The notes: generated from the sequence alone by a model not told the origin. A stretch of DNA of 64,000 bases from Epiperipatus broadwayi (GCA_028023455.1 JAQFVV010006547.1:558001-622000); one strand, 5' to 3'; shown: positions 24,850-35,359, counted from the first letter of the stretch. Numbers and translations are program-made.

Positions 24850-27834
24850 CAAAAGTTTTCAAAGTGGTCAGTATTGACCCATCCAGATCTATTTGAACTA
24901 TCTAGGGATTGATAGTTTCAATAAAAAAAATTGAGGGGTCGACAAGATTACAAATAGACTCCCTTACTACTGCTTTGTTGTTACTTCCAAAATGTCTATG
25001 ATTCCAATAGATACTTAATTAAGAAGTAAAATAATAAATAAAAAAAACCCACTTTTTTGATAAAAACACATTACATATCAAACTTGCAAATGTGTCATTA
25101 AAAGAGTCACATATAAGAATTCATGAAGATACAGGTAGCACAAAAATGTCTGTGCAATATCTTATTGAATGTATCAAAGCAAGTGCAGACATGAAAAAAC
25201 TGTTGCATGTCTACACTTGTTAGCCATAGGACAAGACGTATTTGGTATTATCATACAGAATCTATCAGTCTTGTATGGTTGTGCTTTCATAAAACACTAT
25301 AAATTGTTTCATTTGATATGACATGTACTTATTTGTTATTTGAACTTTGAATATAATTATTTATTGAGGAGCAGTACTATGAAAAAGAAAATTAGATGAC
25401 ACAGTTTACTAATTCGAGTTTAAACAAAAATCTTTTGTTTTAAGTAAATTCATACTTTATTGTTTTTTTTTAATCACAGGGGCTGTCAAAATTGTTTGTT
25501 AATAAAAAAAATTATTTCTTATGATAATAATATGACTGAACTCAAAAGGAAATGCAGATAGTACAGCCTGGACTATTTGAAGCTAGAATTTGTCCCGTCA
25601 TTATCAAACAAACATTTATCAATGTGTCTCGTAGTCTACAGAAATTATGATATTGAAAGCCTACAGAAATTATTATATAAAAAAGTTTCACTGCAACACA
25701 TCAGCATGTTATTAATTAAAAAAGTCTTTAACAACAATGCTATGAAACCATAAAAACTAGCAGATCACTGGAACAGAATTCATCCTAACAAAAAGAAAAA
25801 GATTTGTCGTACTTTCAATTACTTATGAAGAGAACTACAATGTTTTGTCATTGAAGCAAAAGGATAGTGAATTTAAGAGCATCATATAGCATATCCCTAC
25901 TCATTGTGAAGTCTGGTGAGCTACACACCATAGGGGAAAAACTGATTTAACTGACTGTCATGGAGGTGTTGAACACTGTACTCCACAAACCTGCACAAGA
26001 TGTTATAAAAAGGATTTCTTTGAGCAATAACACAGTTCAAAGTCGTATCGGTGAAATTAGTCACACCATGGAAAACTGCATAATTATTTGCAAAAAAAGT
26101 TTTTTCCCTTCAATTGGACAAGTCAACATTACCCGGTAATGAAGCTTTGTTACTGGCATACATTCCCTTTATTCAAGATCAGAAAGTGCATGAAAAGGTG
26201 CTTTTTGTTAGAACTTAAGAAACTGCCACCAGAAATGAATCAATTTTTAATTTAATGGAGCTATTTTTCAAGGAAAAAGTGATTCCATTGATAAATATAA
26301 TATTTGTTGCAATAGATGGAGCTCCAGCTATTGTTGGTAGTTATCGCAGTTTCAAAAGTTACCTAAAACAACAGCTATCTGAAGTGCTTGCAGTTCACTG
26401 TGTAATCCATAGCCGACATTTATTAGTCAAGAACTTTAGTGACAAATTGCATCAGTTGTTTCAGTTTGTTGTAACAGCTGTGAACAAAATTCAAAGTAAT
26501 GCTTTGAACATTAAAGTGTTCACTTGATTGTGTGAGGAAAGCAACAAAGATTTCTATCGATTGATTCTCCATACCGAAGTCCACTGCTTTTCAAAATGTT
26601 TATGTTTGGTGAGATTTTTTGTATTTTTTCAATCTGTTTTAGAGTTTTTGAAAGACGAGGATTCCAGTTTGACGGAAAATTTATTTAAGACTAAAACCAG
26701 CATTGCTTATTTAAGTGGCATACTTGGAAAATTTAATGATGTTAATTTACAACTGCATGGAGTCAATTTGAATCTCATTAAAGCAAAATCAGTCATATCA
26801 GCTTTTGTTGCCAGATTAATGTTTTTTAAGCAAAATATTGCAAGATCTGAGCTTTCTCAGTTCCCCAACTTATGTAAGATAGGCACAATCCAAGTTAAAA
26901 CATTTTGCTATATGTCAACCATAGGCTCTTCACTTAGATTTTAAAACTAAGTTCAGAGATATTTTATCATTGGAAATACAGGACTGGATAATAACACTAG
27001 TAGTGCAGAATCAAATATAATTTTGCAAAATGAGCTGATAACTATTAACGTAAATGAAGATCTCAACGTAAATGAAGATCTCAAGGTACAATTGAAATAG
27101 GGTTATCAAATGTTTTGGTTGCAACAAAATATTCCATTTCTACTTGGCTCTACAGACTTTTGTACAAAAGTGTTTTAAGGCATTTCCATTATCGTATCTA
27201 ATAGAGAAAGGCTTCACTATAGTTTTTTTAAACCTGCTTTAGAACAGACATCAATTACATATCACTGAATGTGGAAAATGCAATTCACTAATTTAAAACT
27301 GGATATAGATATATTGTTGGCAGATTATCAGGTGCACCCATCTTATTGAATTCAGTTTTCCAAGCTAATTTATTTAGTATTCTTATTTTTATAATTCTGA
27401 TTAAAATCTTTTATTGTTGTAATTTTGTTGATGTGTTATTCTGTCTGAATATGTTGATTTTTTCAATTCATTTTTATTTTTAATAAAGTGATTTTAATAT
27501 TTGTACTCATTTTAGAATTTACATATTTATTTAATAAATGTCAAAAATAAAAACAAAGCTCTGCTGTATTTTTTTTTTTGCTTTAATTCTCATTAGTGCA
27601 CGTTTCAATATTAAATGTTGCACAAGATAATGCCATATTCCAGTCCTTTTATCTTTTTCAATCATTAATTACAGGTGATTGAAATGAAAAGTTTGATATC
27701 TAATGAAATATTTAATACTGATTACTGTACTTTTTTTTAAAATTTGAGTAAGTAATGTAAATGACTAAGGGGTCTACTGTTTTAAAAGTTTTTGGTAAAG
27801 AGGTCTGCTGCCGAAAAAAGTTTAGGAACTCTTG
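24850..27834 (+). mobile_element. hAT DNA transposon (ZBED5/SCAND3-like), inactive
   Basis: The element is bounded by imperfect terminal inverted repeats, CAAAAGTTTTCAAAGTGG at the left and, on the minus strand, CAAGAGTTCCTAAACTTT at the right. The flanks AGATAAGC (24,842-24,849) and ATATAAAC (27,835-27,842) match at 6 of 8 positions, consistent with a decayed 8-bp hAT target duplication. The first 150 bp resemble the usual 'TTCTCAAAGTGGTC...GGGGTC' start of this group. A broken transposase occupies most of the interior. It sits between two oppositely oriented short-repeat clusters. Confidence 0.75.
25030..27345 (+). pseudogene. Broken hAT transposase of the ZBED5/SCAND3 type
   Basis: Fragments follow the order of this transposase family. 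Near 25,735-25,815 a degraded BED zinc finger is visible (MKP, KLADHWNRIHP). At 26,255-26,944 one frame of 230 codons is interrupted by a single TGA at 26,525-26,527. It contains AIDGAPAIVGSYRSF, which carries the catalytic Asp of the usual TDGAPAMVG motif, then AVHCVIHSRHL, then LCEES..DFYRLILHTEV, then LNLIKAKSVISAF. At about 27,190-27,340 the hATC dimerisation end follows in another frame: LIEKGFT, corresponding to the VERGFS motif with its conserved Glu, and a final VHP. Several frameshifts and stops lie upstream of 26,255 and downstream of 26,944. The family is common in invertebrate genomes and has domesticated relatives, but the breaks here argue against function. Confidence 0.88.
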
Positions 27835-27891
27835 ATATAAACCAAGTACTGGTTATATATATGTGTGTGGGAGTTGGATGATCCAGATCAA

Positions 27892-27917
27892 CTGATGAAT
27901 GCTTGTTTAGCATGAAA
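27892..27917 (+). ncRNA. Hammerhead-ribozyme-like core, right copy 1
   Basis: CTGATGA (27,892-27,898) is followed by ATGCT, loop TGTTT, AGCAT and GAAA (27,914-27,917). The conserved boxes are exact and stem II is a perfect 5-bp helix, though A-U replaces the usual G-C at its base. Stem III could be ATA/TAT with a UGUA loop, giving an AUU cleavage triplet. Stem I is not convincingly paired. Activity is unproven. Confidence 0.4.
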
Positions 27918-28107
27918 TATGTATATTGGAGATTTTTTTCACATGTATGTGGTCATGTGTGTCAGTTATATTGGATAGAGTGGATGATTGTAGGGAGCTT
28001 GAAAATCTGGGTTCAAATCCCTTTTAATTATAATTAAACTGAATAATTCACTATCTATAAATACTGAATAATCATAAAGATCTGTAAGAGATTGTGATCT
28101 GGGCTGA

Positions 28108-28133
28108 CTTATGATTGCTTTTGTAGCATGAAA
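28108..28133 (+). ncRNA. Hammerhead-ribozyme-like core, right copy 2
   Basis: CTTATGA, TTGCT, loop, AGCAT, GAAA. There is one change in the first box, and the first stem II pair is lost, but TGCT/AGCA is retained. This is probably a decayed copy. Confidence 0.3.
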
Positions 28134-28259
28134 TGTACATGTTGGGGATTATCCATCTTTTTCACATATCTTTAATCATATAATTATGATTACACTCCTC
28201 CACAAGGTGTTAAAAATGGATTAAAAACAGTCCTCATCTTGTGTGAGAATTGTATAGTG

Positions 28260-28600
28260 AAAATTACAGGAAGGAAATATTATTTATTCAGATCTGGTCT
28301 TTTTTCCTTTTTCTAATTGGAAAATATTTTTTTTTTATTTTGCAGTAAAACAAATTTTATAATAAATTAGGTTGTTATTGAAAGATTGAACATTTTGTAT
28401 TATTAATTTCTGACAGTTCTTTTTCTATGCCTATGATAAAAAGAAAATAGGTTAATAGAAACTTTCCAGAAATTTATAACAACAATTTACCTTTAAAATA
28501 TCACCATTATTATTAATAAATTAATAACAATAAAACTTCTTTATTTTCTTTGAAAAATATGGTTCCTAAAATTATCTTTATATATTATAAGTATGCGACT
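28260..28600. other. AT-rich spacer
   Basis: No feature recognised. Confidence 0.5.
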
Positions 28601-28619
28601 TTTTTTTTTTTTCGCATTA

Positions 28620-29465
28620 AATAGCGAAGCTATAATTTTACTCTAATTTATAATAGCTTTGCTAAGCGCTTTCAAGATTTCATGTTTGAATCTCATACTC
28701 ATAGCTTTGTAACTAACGATTGTTATGATTATGCAAATGCGTTTGAATTTTTAATTAGTCCATTGTTTGAATTTTTAATTAGTCCATTGTTTAGAGAGAG
28801 CAAAACATGCCTCTCTTCTATTAATGGCATTAATGTCATTTGCTATATAGAAAGCTTCTTTAACTTTTCTTTTGACATCATTTTTTTCTGTACAAATTAT
28901 TTGGGCAGAACTAGGTTCAAATACATGGCCAGTAGCTGCTTGGTGGTCCCAGAATACTGATGATCCTTCATTTTTATTTTTGACTCTATTGTAGACATAC
29001 CTATGTTGATAAATTCTTGTGTTCAGGTTAGCCCGAGTTTCACCATAATATGATGCATGGCAGCCTAATTGAGGGCATGCCATTTTATAGACCACATGAG
29101 GGGCTTGATCTCTGTCTGTTTTATCTTTAGCATTATTTATCAGCCGGTTAGTGTTGGGAGGTGTTCTGAAACTAAATTAAAAATTGTTAGCCAATGTTTT
29201 TGCAATATTTGATGTTACATTAGGTACAAAAGGAATTGTTAGGTATTTCATATTGTCTTTAGGCAATTTATTTCTTAGTTTTCTATAAAATATTTTTATT
29301 TTCTGATTGATTGTATTAGGTTTGAAGCCTATGTTAGTCATTTCCTTTGTATATTTGTCTATATTGTTTTTCCTATCCACTATATATTTACATAATTGGT
29401 GATTTCTAAAAAGGAACGCATTCACACCTGCCCAAAATCCCATTAAAAATATTTGTTCTCCCTTT
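28620..29465 (-). pseudogene. Penelope-like element fragment: RT C-terminal part plus GIY-YIG endonuclease
   Basis: One minus-strand frame of about 220 codons runs from 29,443 to 28,775 with a single TAA at 29,177-29,179. Its first part (FRNHQLCKYIVDRKNN, then KIKIFYRKLRNKL, then a IPFVPNVTSNIAKTL segment) fits the connector after the reverse transcriptase of Penelope-like elements. The second part is a GIY-YIG nuclease: VVYKMACP stands for the GIY strand, CHASYYGET for YIG, then LNTRIYQH with the conserved Arg, then SSVFWDHQAATGH and NDVKRKVKEAFYI. The reverse transcriptase core is absent (5' truncation). The 3' part holds a 23-bp direct duplication (28,739-28,786) and an 'AATAGCGAAGCTAT'-type palindrome near 28,620. 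A second PLE abuts its 5' side at about 29,465. Confidence 0.85.
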
Positions 29466-30161
29466 TTTCTTTTTAAAAAACTTTATTTATTCACATGAAT
29501 CCATATATATATACATACTTCAAAAGTATATTATTTTTATCTTTCCTACATTTCAACTACTTTTCTGTAGTCATTATCAATGATCTACATAAAATATTTA
29601 TCTATCTACATTATTATTATTATAAATATAAATTTTTTAAACATAAGATAATAACATTTCTTTATCATCTACCTATAATCTGTTTTTTTTTTTAATTATA
29701 TATATATATTATATTCTTTTAATTTTTATATATTATCAATTTTTTACATCAGCAATACTAATAATTTCTTATATATTGCTATTTTTATACGTTATAAATT
29801 ATTTTTAATTACAAACATTTTTTTAAAACAGTTTGTTCTATTTAAAATTGTTTTTTTTTTGTTGATATATAAACTTTCTTTTAAAATTCTTTCTCTAAAC
29901 AATTTAACTTTTTCTAACATTTTTATATTAAAATGTCTTTGTCCAGTTTTCTTATCTTGTATATAAATATTTGAATTCCCATTATTTAAATGCTGTTTCA
30001 ATTTTGTTTTTACTTTTTGTTGTATCAATATATGATACATTCTTGTTATCTTTCTTAGGGAATTTAAACATTAATTATATCAATTCCATCCATATTTTTT
30101 TAACATTCTCATTTTTTGTTTCATTTATCAAATTACCTAAGGTAATTTTTTTTTGTACACT

Positions 30162-30162
<1 letters not shown>
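29466..30162 (-). pseudogene. Penelope-like element fragment: GIY-YIG region and 3' end
   Basis: The minus-strand frame at 30,040-29,792 contains KTKLKQHLNN, then IYIQDKKTGQRHFNIKMLEK, then FRERIL. It closely matches the plus-strand copy at 33,834-34,127 (LKTRLKQHLND, RHFNIKILEKVK). The first half of the nuclease, upstream to about 30,150, is recognisable in another frame, so a frameshift separates them. The 3' end, around 29,470-29,580, matches 34,375-34,465 base for base in several blocks ('AATAAAGTTTT' end, 'GACTTCAGAAAAGTAGT'-like). Upstream, homology stops at the T-run at 30,163. Confidence 0.8.
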
Positions 30163-30198
<36 letters not shown>

Positions 30199-30526
30199 CT
30201 TTTATTTTCACCACCACCCCCCACCCACCCCCAACCCAAACAAACCCAAAACCCACCCCCCCCCCCACCCCCCACCCCCCCCCCCCCACCCACAAACAAA
30301 AAAAACCTTTACCCCACCCCCCACCAAATTTTTTTCCCCCCCCCCCCCCCCTCCAAATTAACAAAAATTATTTTTAAATCTATTCATTTATTTTTTTGTC
30401 CCACTCACATTAATAATAAAAATAATAATAATTATTTTAACACAACCAAATTAATAAAAATATTTTAATAATATAAAATATTTATTTATTTATTTTTATT
30501 TATATATACATTACCTCTTTCTTTTA
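30163..30526. repeat. G-depleted low-complexity tract (T-run, C/A-rich, A/T-rich)
   Basis: A run of about 36 T is followed by about 160 bp of C and A (with C-runs up to 15), then A/T repeats. From 30,163 to 30,526 I find only one G on the plus strand (30,398). The open frames here (poly-Phe, poly-Pro, and poly-Gly and poly-Lys on the other strand) are products of composition. It may be a real polypurine/polypyrimidine-like tract or a poor-quality consensus. Confidence 0.9.
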
Positions 30527-33080
30527 GGGATTAAAAAAAAAGGAGGGTGCCCATATCCAATAATTAATATGCAAGTGTGGAAGAAATATATATGTCTATG
30601 CCCTGACAAGTAAACAAAGGTAAATAAAAGTATTTCATTTGGAAAGAAACTATGATTCTAATTTCAAAAGAAAATGTGAGATTCATTTCACACATCCATA
30701 AATCAACTCACGAAGAGCATGATATATACTTAGGGAATAATTTCAATATTTAACAAAGAATTTATTTAAAATTATAGATGAATATAAAGTTGTTTGAATT
30801 TAATGAAATCAATTAATTACAATTTATAAGCATAAGAGCAGGGCTTTATTGGAAGTGAGAAATAAATGGTACTAACGGCTTACGAGCATTAAAAAACAAA
30901 TATGAAATACAATGGCTTGTCGGTGACTTAAGAAGTAGCAGGGCAGCTTGTATTCTACAAGTCTTTTCTGCCTTATAAATAATCAGTGGAACACAGGGAA
31001 AGCCAGGTCGGGGCGCAGCTGTGAACCTTTGGTGTTCCAAATATAATAACGAGCTAGGGAGGTAGTGATTTCTTCCTATGTATTTAAAATAACAATAAGA
31101 TCACCGATGTGACAAGCCTATAAAACAGGAAATGACTCACGTTAGCAATGTTCAGAATGGTGATGATTCAGTGATCATCATATTTAATTAAGAAAGCCCA
31201 AATTACATAAGAAATGCTTCACGTAATGACCTAATCATGTCAGATTAAAATTAAAGTTGATTGGAATAAAAGTGCTTAAATGCAATTATATAATTATACT
31301 AATCATACCCTAAATATCATGCCCTCCCTGAATATTAATATAAAGTACAAAATTTAAATTAGAGTATATTGATTTTATTTCCTTTATCAACCTTTAGCAA
31401 AACATTTTAATATTATCAATATGAATAAATTTGTGAACTCAAATAAAATAGCCAGGAGCATAGGTTATAAAATGGGCTAATAATCATTATCCGCCATTGG
31501 TAAAAATAGCAAACATTTAATAGATCCTTCAACTCGATAATTAGTAGAACCATATTAATTTAGTTTTAATGGGCAATAATTAAACTATAAAATTTAATAC
31601 AATATTATTTTCATAATGTAAGTTTAACGAAAGAGATTATTATCGAGTTGAGAGTATTATTGGCATATTATCAAAATAAATGATATTAATAATCACTCAA
31701 ATAAATATATAATAAAGTTATTTACAACGAACCGCCATCGTAAGAAAAAGAAAGTTAACAAAATATTAATTTTAAGACTACAGATAAGAATAGAGAATTA
31801 CTATACACTTTTAAGACATTATAAAGTGAGGAGAAATTTCAAACAGTAATTAATTCAAGGTATGATTTAAGGTAAAGTTCATAAACAGGCCAGAATGTTG
31901 CAATTCAGAAAATAAAGATATTACCAGTCCTTCTATTGTTTGTTCATTAATTTACATGGTTTTGAGTCAGGTTGGCTTGAGAAGATAATGTAGGCACACA
32001 TTTAACTCATATGAATAGCATTTTTGGATTGGTTTCCTTAAGATTTCAGCAGCTCGCAATTGGTATGGAAATTTCTGATTAGCAGCTACATGTTGAAGAT
32101 TTTATGGGAACTTCAGGGTCCAGCAATCAGATTCCTGAAGTTAGCCACGCACCATGCTGAAAAGTCTGTCAAAATTCATAATTAAAAGTGATGTAGCTTC
32201 AGGTAGCAACTCTTCTAAAAAAAAATATGGCTTCCATTTTTTTCTTGAAACTTTTCCAGGCTATTTATACCTTTCCTGCAGTTTCCTGCCCATTCTGACT
32301 CTGATGCCTTTAGGCTAAAGCTTTTAAATTATTACAAGTTAAAAATTTCATTAATTGATTTCTGATCCATTTACTATCCTTACATGTTAAATTATCATTT
32401 TCACTAATTAATAAAATTTCCTTATTATCTTTGGGAATGGGTGATCTGAAAGCTTATCAAAAGAATGTAGCTTTTAATCACAGAAATTTGAACAAAATGG
32501 TAAAAGTAAAAATAAAACATTCTGATGTAATGAAGCTTTATAATGAATATATATATTTAAATATTCATAAATATATACATACAATCCATGCAATTACAAT
32601 ATATGTTTTCATGAATAATTTTATCATGAAGTTATTAATAATATTAGTAAGTTTAAACATAAAATAATTGGCTTTAACAAATGGTTAAATAATCTGTTTT
32701 CATCAAAATCAGCATTTATTGAATAGTATAAAGCCCCATTAGATTTGGAAATTCACTGTTAGTGATAGGGTTTGAAGTAGGCTAAGATGGGATCTCATGA
32801 AGCTAGGATCGAACTAGATCCAACTGCTTCAATATGAAAGAAAGTATTTTTTGATAAATTGTAATTACTATATAATACCTCATAGATATTTTTCCTTTTA
32901 TTCAAATGTTTTTTTATATTTTCAATATTTTTTTTACTATATAATTTATTAATACTTTTTACTGGATAATCATTTTTCAGTTCCTCTTCCTTTCTATTAT
33001 CCATTTCTTCTTCAAATATTTTTTTCTGTGAACATAAATTAATTGCTCTATTTATTTTATGTACATATTTTACTTAATAA
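30527..33080. other. Spacer between Penelope remnants, partly less AT-rich
   Basis: The section at about 30,840-31,080 and the one at 31,900-32,320 have clearly more G and C and are free of simple repeats. They may be old repeats or conserved non-coding sequence. An inverted pair AACTCGATAAT/ATTATCGAGTT lies at about 31,532 and 31,640. The 69-codon lysine-rich minus-strand frame at 32,795-33,004 could be another PLE scrap but has no motif that I trust. Confidence 0.45.
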
Positions 33081-33083
33081 TCC

Positions 33084-34470
33084 ATGAATGTACTTTTTCT
33101 ATATATATATGGAAGATATATTAAGTTTTTGAAAAATAATATTGGTGATATAAATATAAATAATAACTGCATGAAAGTTATAAATGAATGGGTAAATTTT
33201 AAATTAAGAATGGCTACAAAACAATTATATATTAATTTTATGAAGAATTGTTTATATAATAAAATAATATCAAAGTTTTTAAAATTTAATATTGGTAAAA
33301 ATATTTTTGGAATTAAATATATTTTTAGATTATAAAAAAAGTTATTCAAAAAATGTATACATATTTTATATAAAGAAAAATGTAATATTTTGATAAGTAT
33401 TAGTAGTTACTAATCAGTTTATGTGAAAAAATAAAAACATTGATTACTTTGGAAGAAGAAATTATTTTAAGAGTTATATTTATATAAAAAATGAAAAGTT
33501 TTAAGCAAAGAGTAAAATTAAGGCATAATAGGAAATTAGATAGGTTAATAAATAATAGGAATAAGGAATATATATAGAAGTAAAACTACAAATATAGTTA
33601 AAAAATACAATTATGATAAAAAAATTTATAATTAATCTAACAGATAAGAAGTTTAAGGAAAGTAAGAGGAAGGTGCTTGAGAAAGGTTTAAAATATATAC
33701 CAACAAAAATATTATTAATAAAAAAGAAATATTTGAATAAGAAGCAAAATGTAAATGAATAATTGATAATAAAAAAGATTAATTTTTAGACTAGTGTACC
33801 AAAAAAAAATTAAAAAAAATAAACCTAGGTAATTTGATAAATGAAACAAAAAATGAGAATGTTGAAAATATAAGTGGAATTTATATAATTGAATGCTTAG
33901 ATTATATGAAAGATAATAAAAATGTGCCATGTGTTGGTATAACAGAAAATAAATTAAAAACAAGATTGAAACAACATTTAAATGATAGGATTTCAAATAT
34001 TTATATACATAGTAAGAAAATTGGATATAGACATTTTAATATAAAAATATTAGAAAAAGTTAAATTGTATAGAGAAAGAATTTTAGGAAAGTTTATATAT
34101 CAACAAAGAAAAATTGATTTTAAATAGAACAAATTGTTTTTAAAAAATAATTGTAATTAAAAGTAATTCATAAGGTATAAAAGTAGCAATATATAATAAA
34201 TTGTTAGTATTGCTGTTTTTGTAAATGTTTGTATAAGATGTAAAAATATTGGTAATATATAAAAATTAAAAGAATATAGGGAGGTAAGTAAATGTAATTT
34301 ATATAATAAACAAGAAATGTTATTATCTTACGTTTAAAAAAAAGTATATATATATATATATTGTAAATACTTGATAATGACTTCAGAAAAGTAGTCAAAA
34401 CATAGGAAAGATGAAAGTAATGTATTTTTGAAGTATATGTACGGATTTATATGAATAAAGTTTTAAAAAG
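33084..34470 (+). pseudogene. Penelope-like element lacking its reverse transcriptase core
   Basis: The frame at 33,084-33,335 (INEWVNFKLRMATKQLYINF, then MKNCLYNKIISKFLKF) resembles the N-terminal region of PLE proteins. Near 33,625-33,705 LTDKKFKESKRKVLEKGLKY fits the 'NLS...L..GL.F.PTP' block that normally precedes the reverse transcriptase. Within about 130 bp this passes directly to a GIY-YIG frame at 33,834-34,127 with SGIYIIEC, CVGITENKLKTRLKQHLND and RHFNIKILEKVKLYRERIL. No RT palm motifs lie between, so the RT core has been deleted. The 3' end AATAAAGTTTTAAAAAG (about 34,437-34,455) matches the end of the minus-strand copy at 29,470. Confidence 0.75.
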
Positions 34471-34571
34471 AAAAAAAGGAAGACAATATCTTTATTGGAT
34501 TTTATATATGAAAGATCTTGAAGATTATGTAATGTCTTTTCAGATATATTCTTGTTTTTACAATGCAGGTT

Positions 34572-35235
34572 GACATATTTGTATTTTTATATTGGACTAT
34601 TTCCATCATCTAATATGTGTGTCTTTAGAGAAATTTAACTTTATTTAAGTATTCCAAATATATTCAACTGTTAATAATAATAGCACATCAAACTGGTTAG
34701 TATATGCACAATGTTTTGATAGGTATTATTCTCCCCTCTTCTTCAGGGGTTGCAGGCCTGACCAGTGACAGTACTAGCATGGGATTCGAACCTGGATCCT
34801 TAGATTCTTGAGTATTGAATTTTAAGGTAATGATCTAACCAACTGAGCCATCCCGCCAAAGGCCACAGTCTAGTAATTTCATATACTTAGCTATGAGGTT
34901 CCTCCTGATTTCTCCACTTTTTCCTAAGAGTGAAGTTGATTGGTGGTTTCCATACATTATGTATAGTTACACTAGGTTGGCTTATGGGATTTTTTGCTAT
35001 TGTCATGTGAGCAGCTTCTTTAAATTTTCTTCTTTGCACCTTCTCTATCCAATGTTTTTGTATTTTTCCAATTGAACATATATTCATTGGCACATACATG
35101 GTCTGCTACCTTAGACATATCTGTTTTTTAATTTTCTAATCATCAGTTTGTGTTCTTGCAAGAACTTTTCAATGGGGTGACTGGTCTCACCAAATTATGT
35201 TCTTCCACATTGACATGGTATTCCATAGATGCAAT
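34572..35235 (-). pseudogene. Penelope-like GIY-YIG fragment, left arm of an inverted pair
   Basis: On the minus strand, starting upstream of the arm, YNIRTVFQSHIT, TKPKLEMLKKNCIY and CQCGRT.FGETSHPIEKFLQ are followed by HKLMIR, RRKFKEAAHMTIAKNPISQP and VWKPPINFTLRKK. This is the end of the RT connector and the GIY-YIG domain (CxCG, YIGET-like, RPxExRLxEHK-like). A tRNA-like sequence follows at 34,857-34,775, then a tail down to about 34,572. Stops and at least one frameshift are present. Upstream protein-like sequence continues into the spacer to about 35,400. Confidence 0.8.
34775..34857 (-). repeat. tRNA-like sequence in the 3' part of the Penelope arm
   Basis: On the minus strand GGCGGGATGGCTCAGTTGG contains a perfect box A (TGGCTCAGTTGG, 34,850-34,839). 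GGTTCGAATCC (34,792-34,782) is a perfect box B. About 46 bp separate them. No clean cloverleaf is visible, so a tRNA-derived SINE head, or a tRNA-like part of the PLE 3' region, is more likely than a tRNA gene. Confidence 0.75.
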
Positions 35236-35359
35236 TTTTTTTCAGCATTTCAAGTTTAGGCTTTGTAAATGTTAGAATTTCTCATAGGGTGATATGGCTC
35301 TGGAAAACTGTTCTTATGTTATACTGATTGCAGATTTTCTTTAATTTGTCTATTGGGTA

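Larger units (their letters stand above)
27880..28250 (+). repeat. Right cluster: hammerhead-like, tRNA-like, hammerhead-like tandem short repeat
   Basis: The order is a hammerhead-like core (27,892-27,917), 'TTGGAGATTTTTTTCACATG', a tRNA-like part ending in box-B-like GGTTCAAATCC (28,010-28,020), an AT linker, and a second hammerhead-like core (28,108-28,133) with the same downstream 'TTGGGGATTATCC' and 'GATTACACTCCTCCACAAGG'. The two cores are about 216 bp apart, so the unit is at least partly dimeric. Modules are shared with 24,170-24,665 and 37,590-37,705. Confidence 0.7.

Noticed and set aside
29971-30468. 165-codon frame and overlapping Gly-, Pro- and Lys-rich frames
   Set aside because: They read through a PLE remnant and then the G-depleted low-complexity tract; composition alone explains them.
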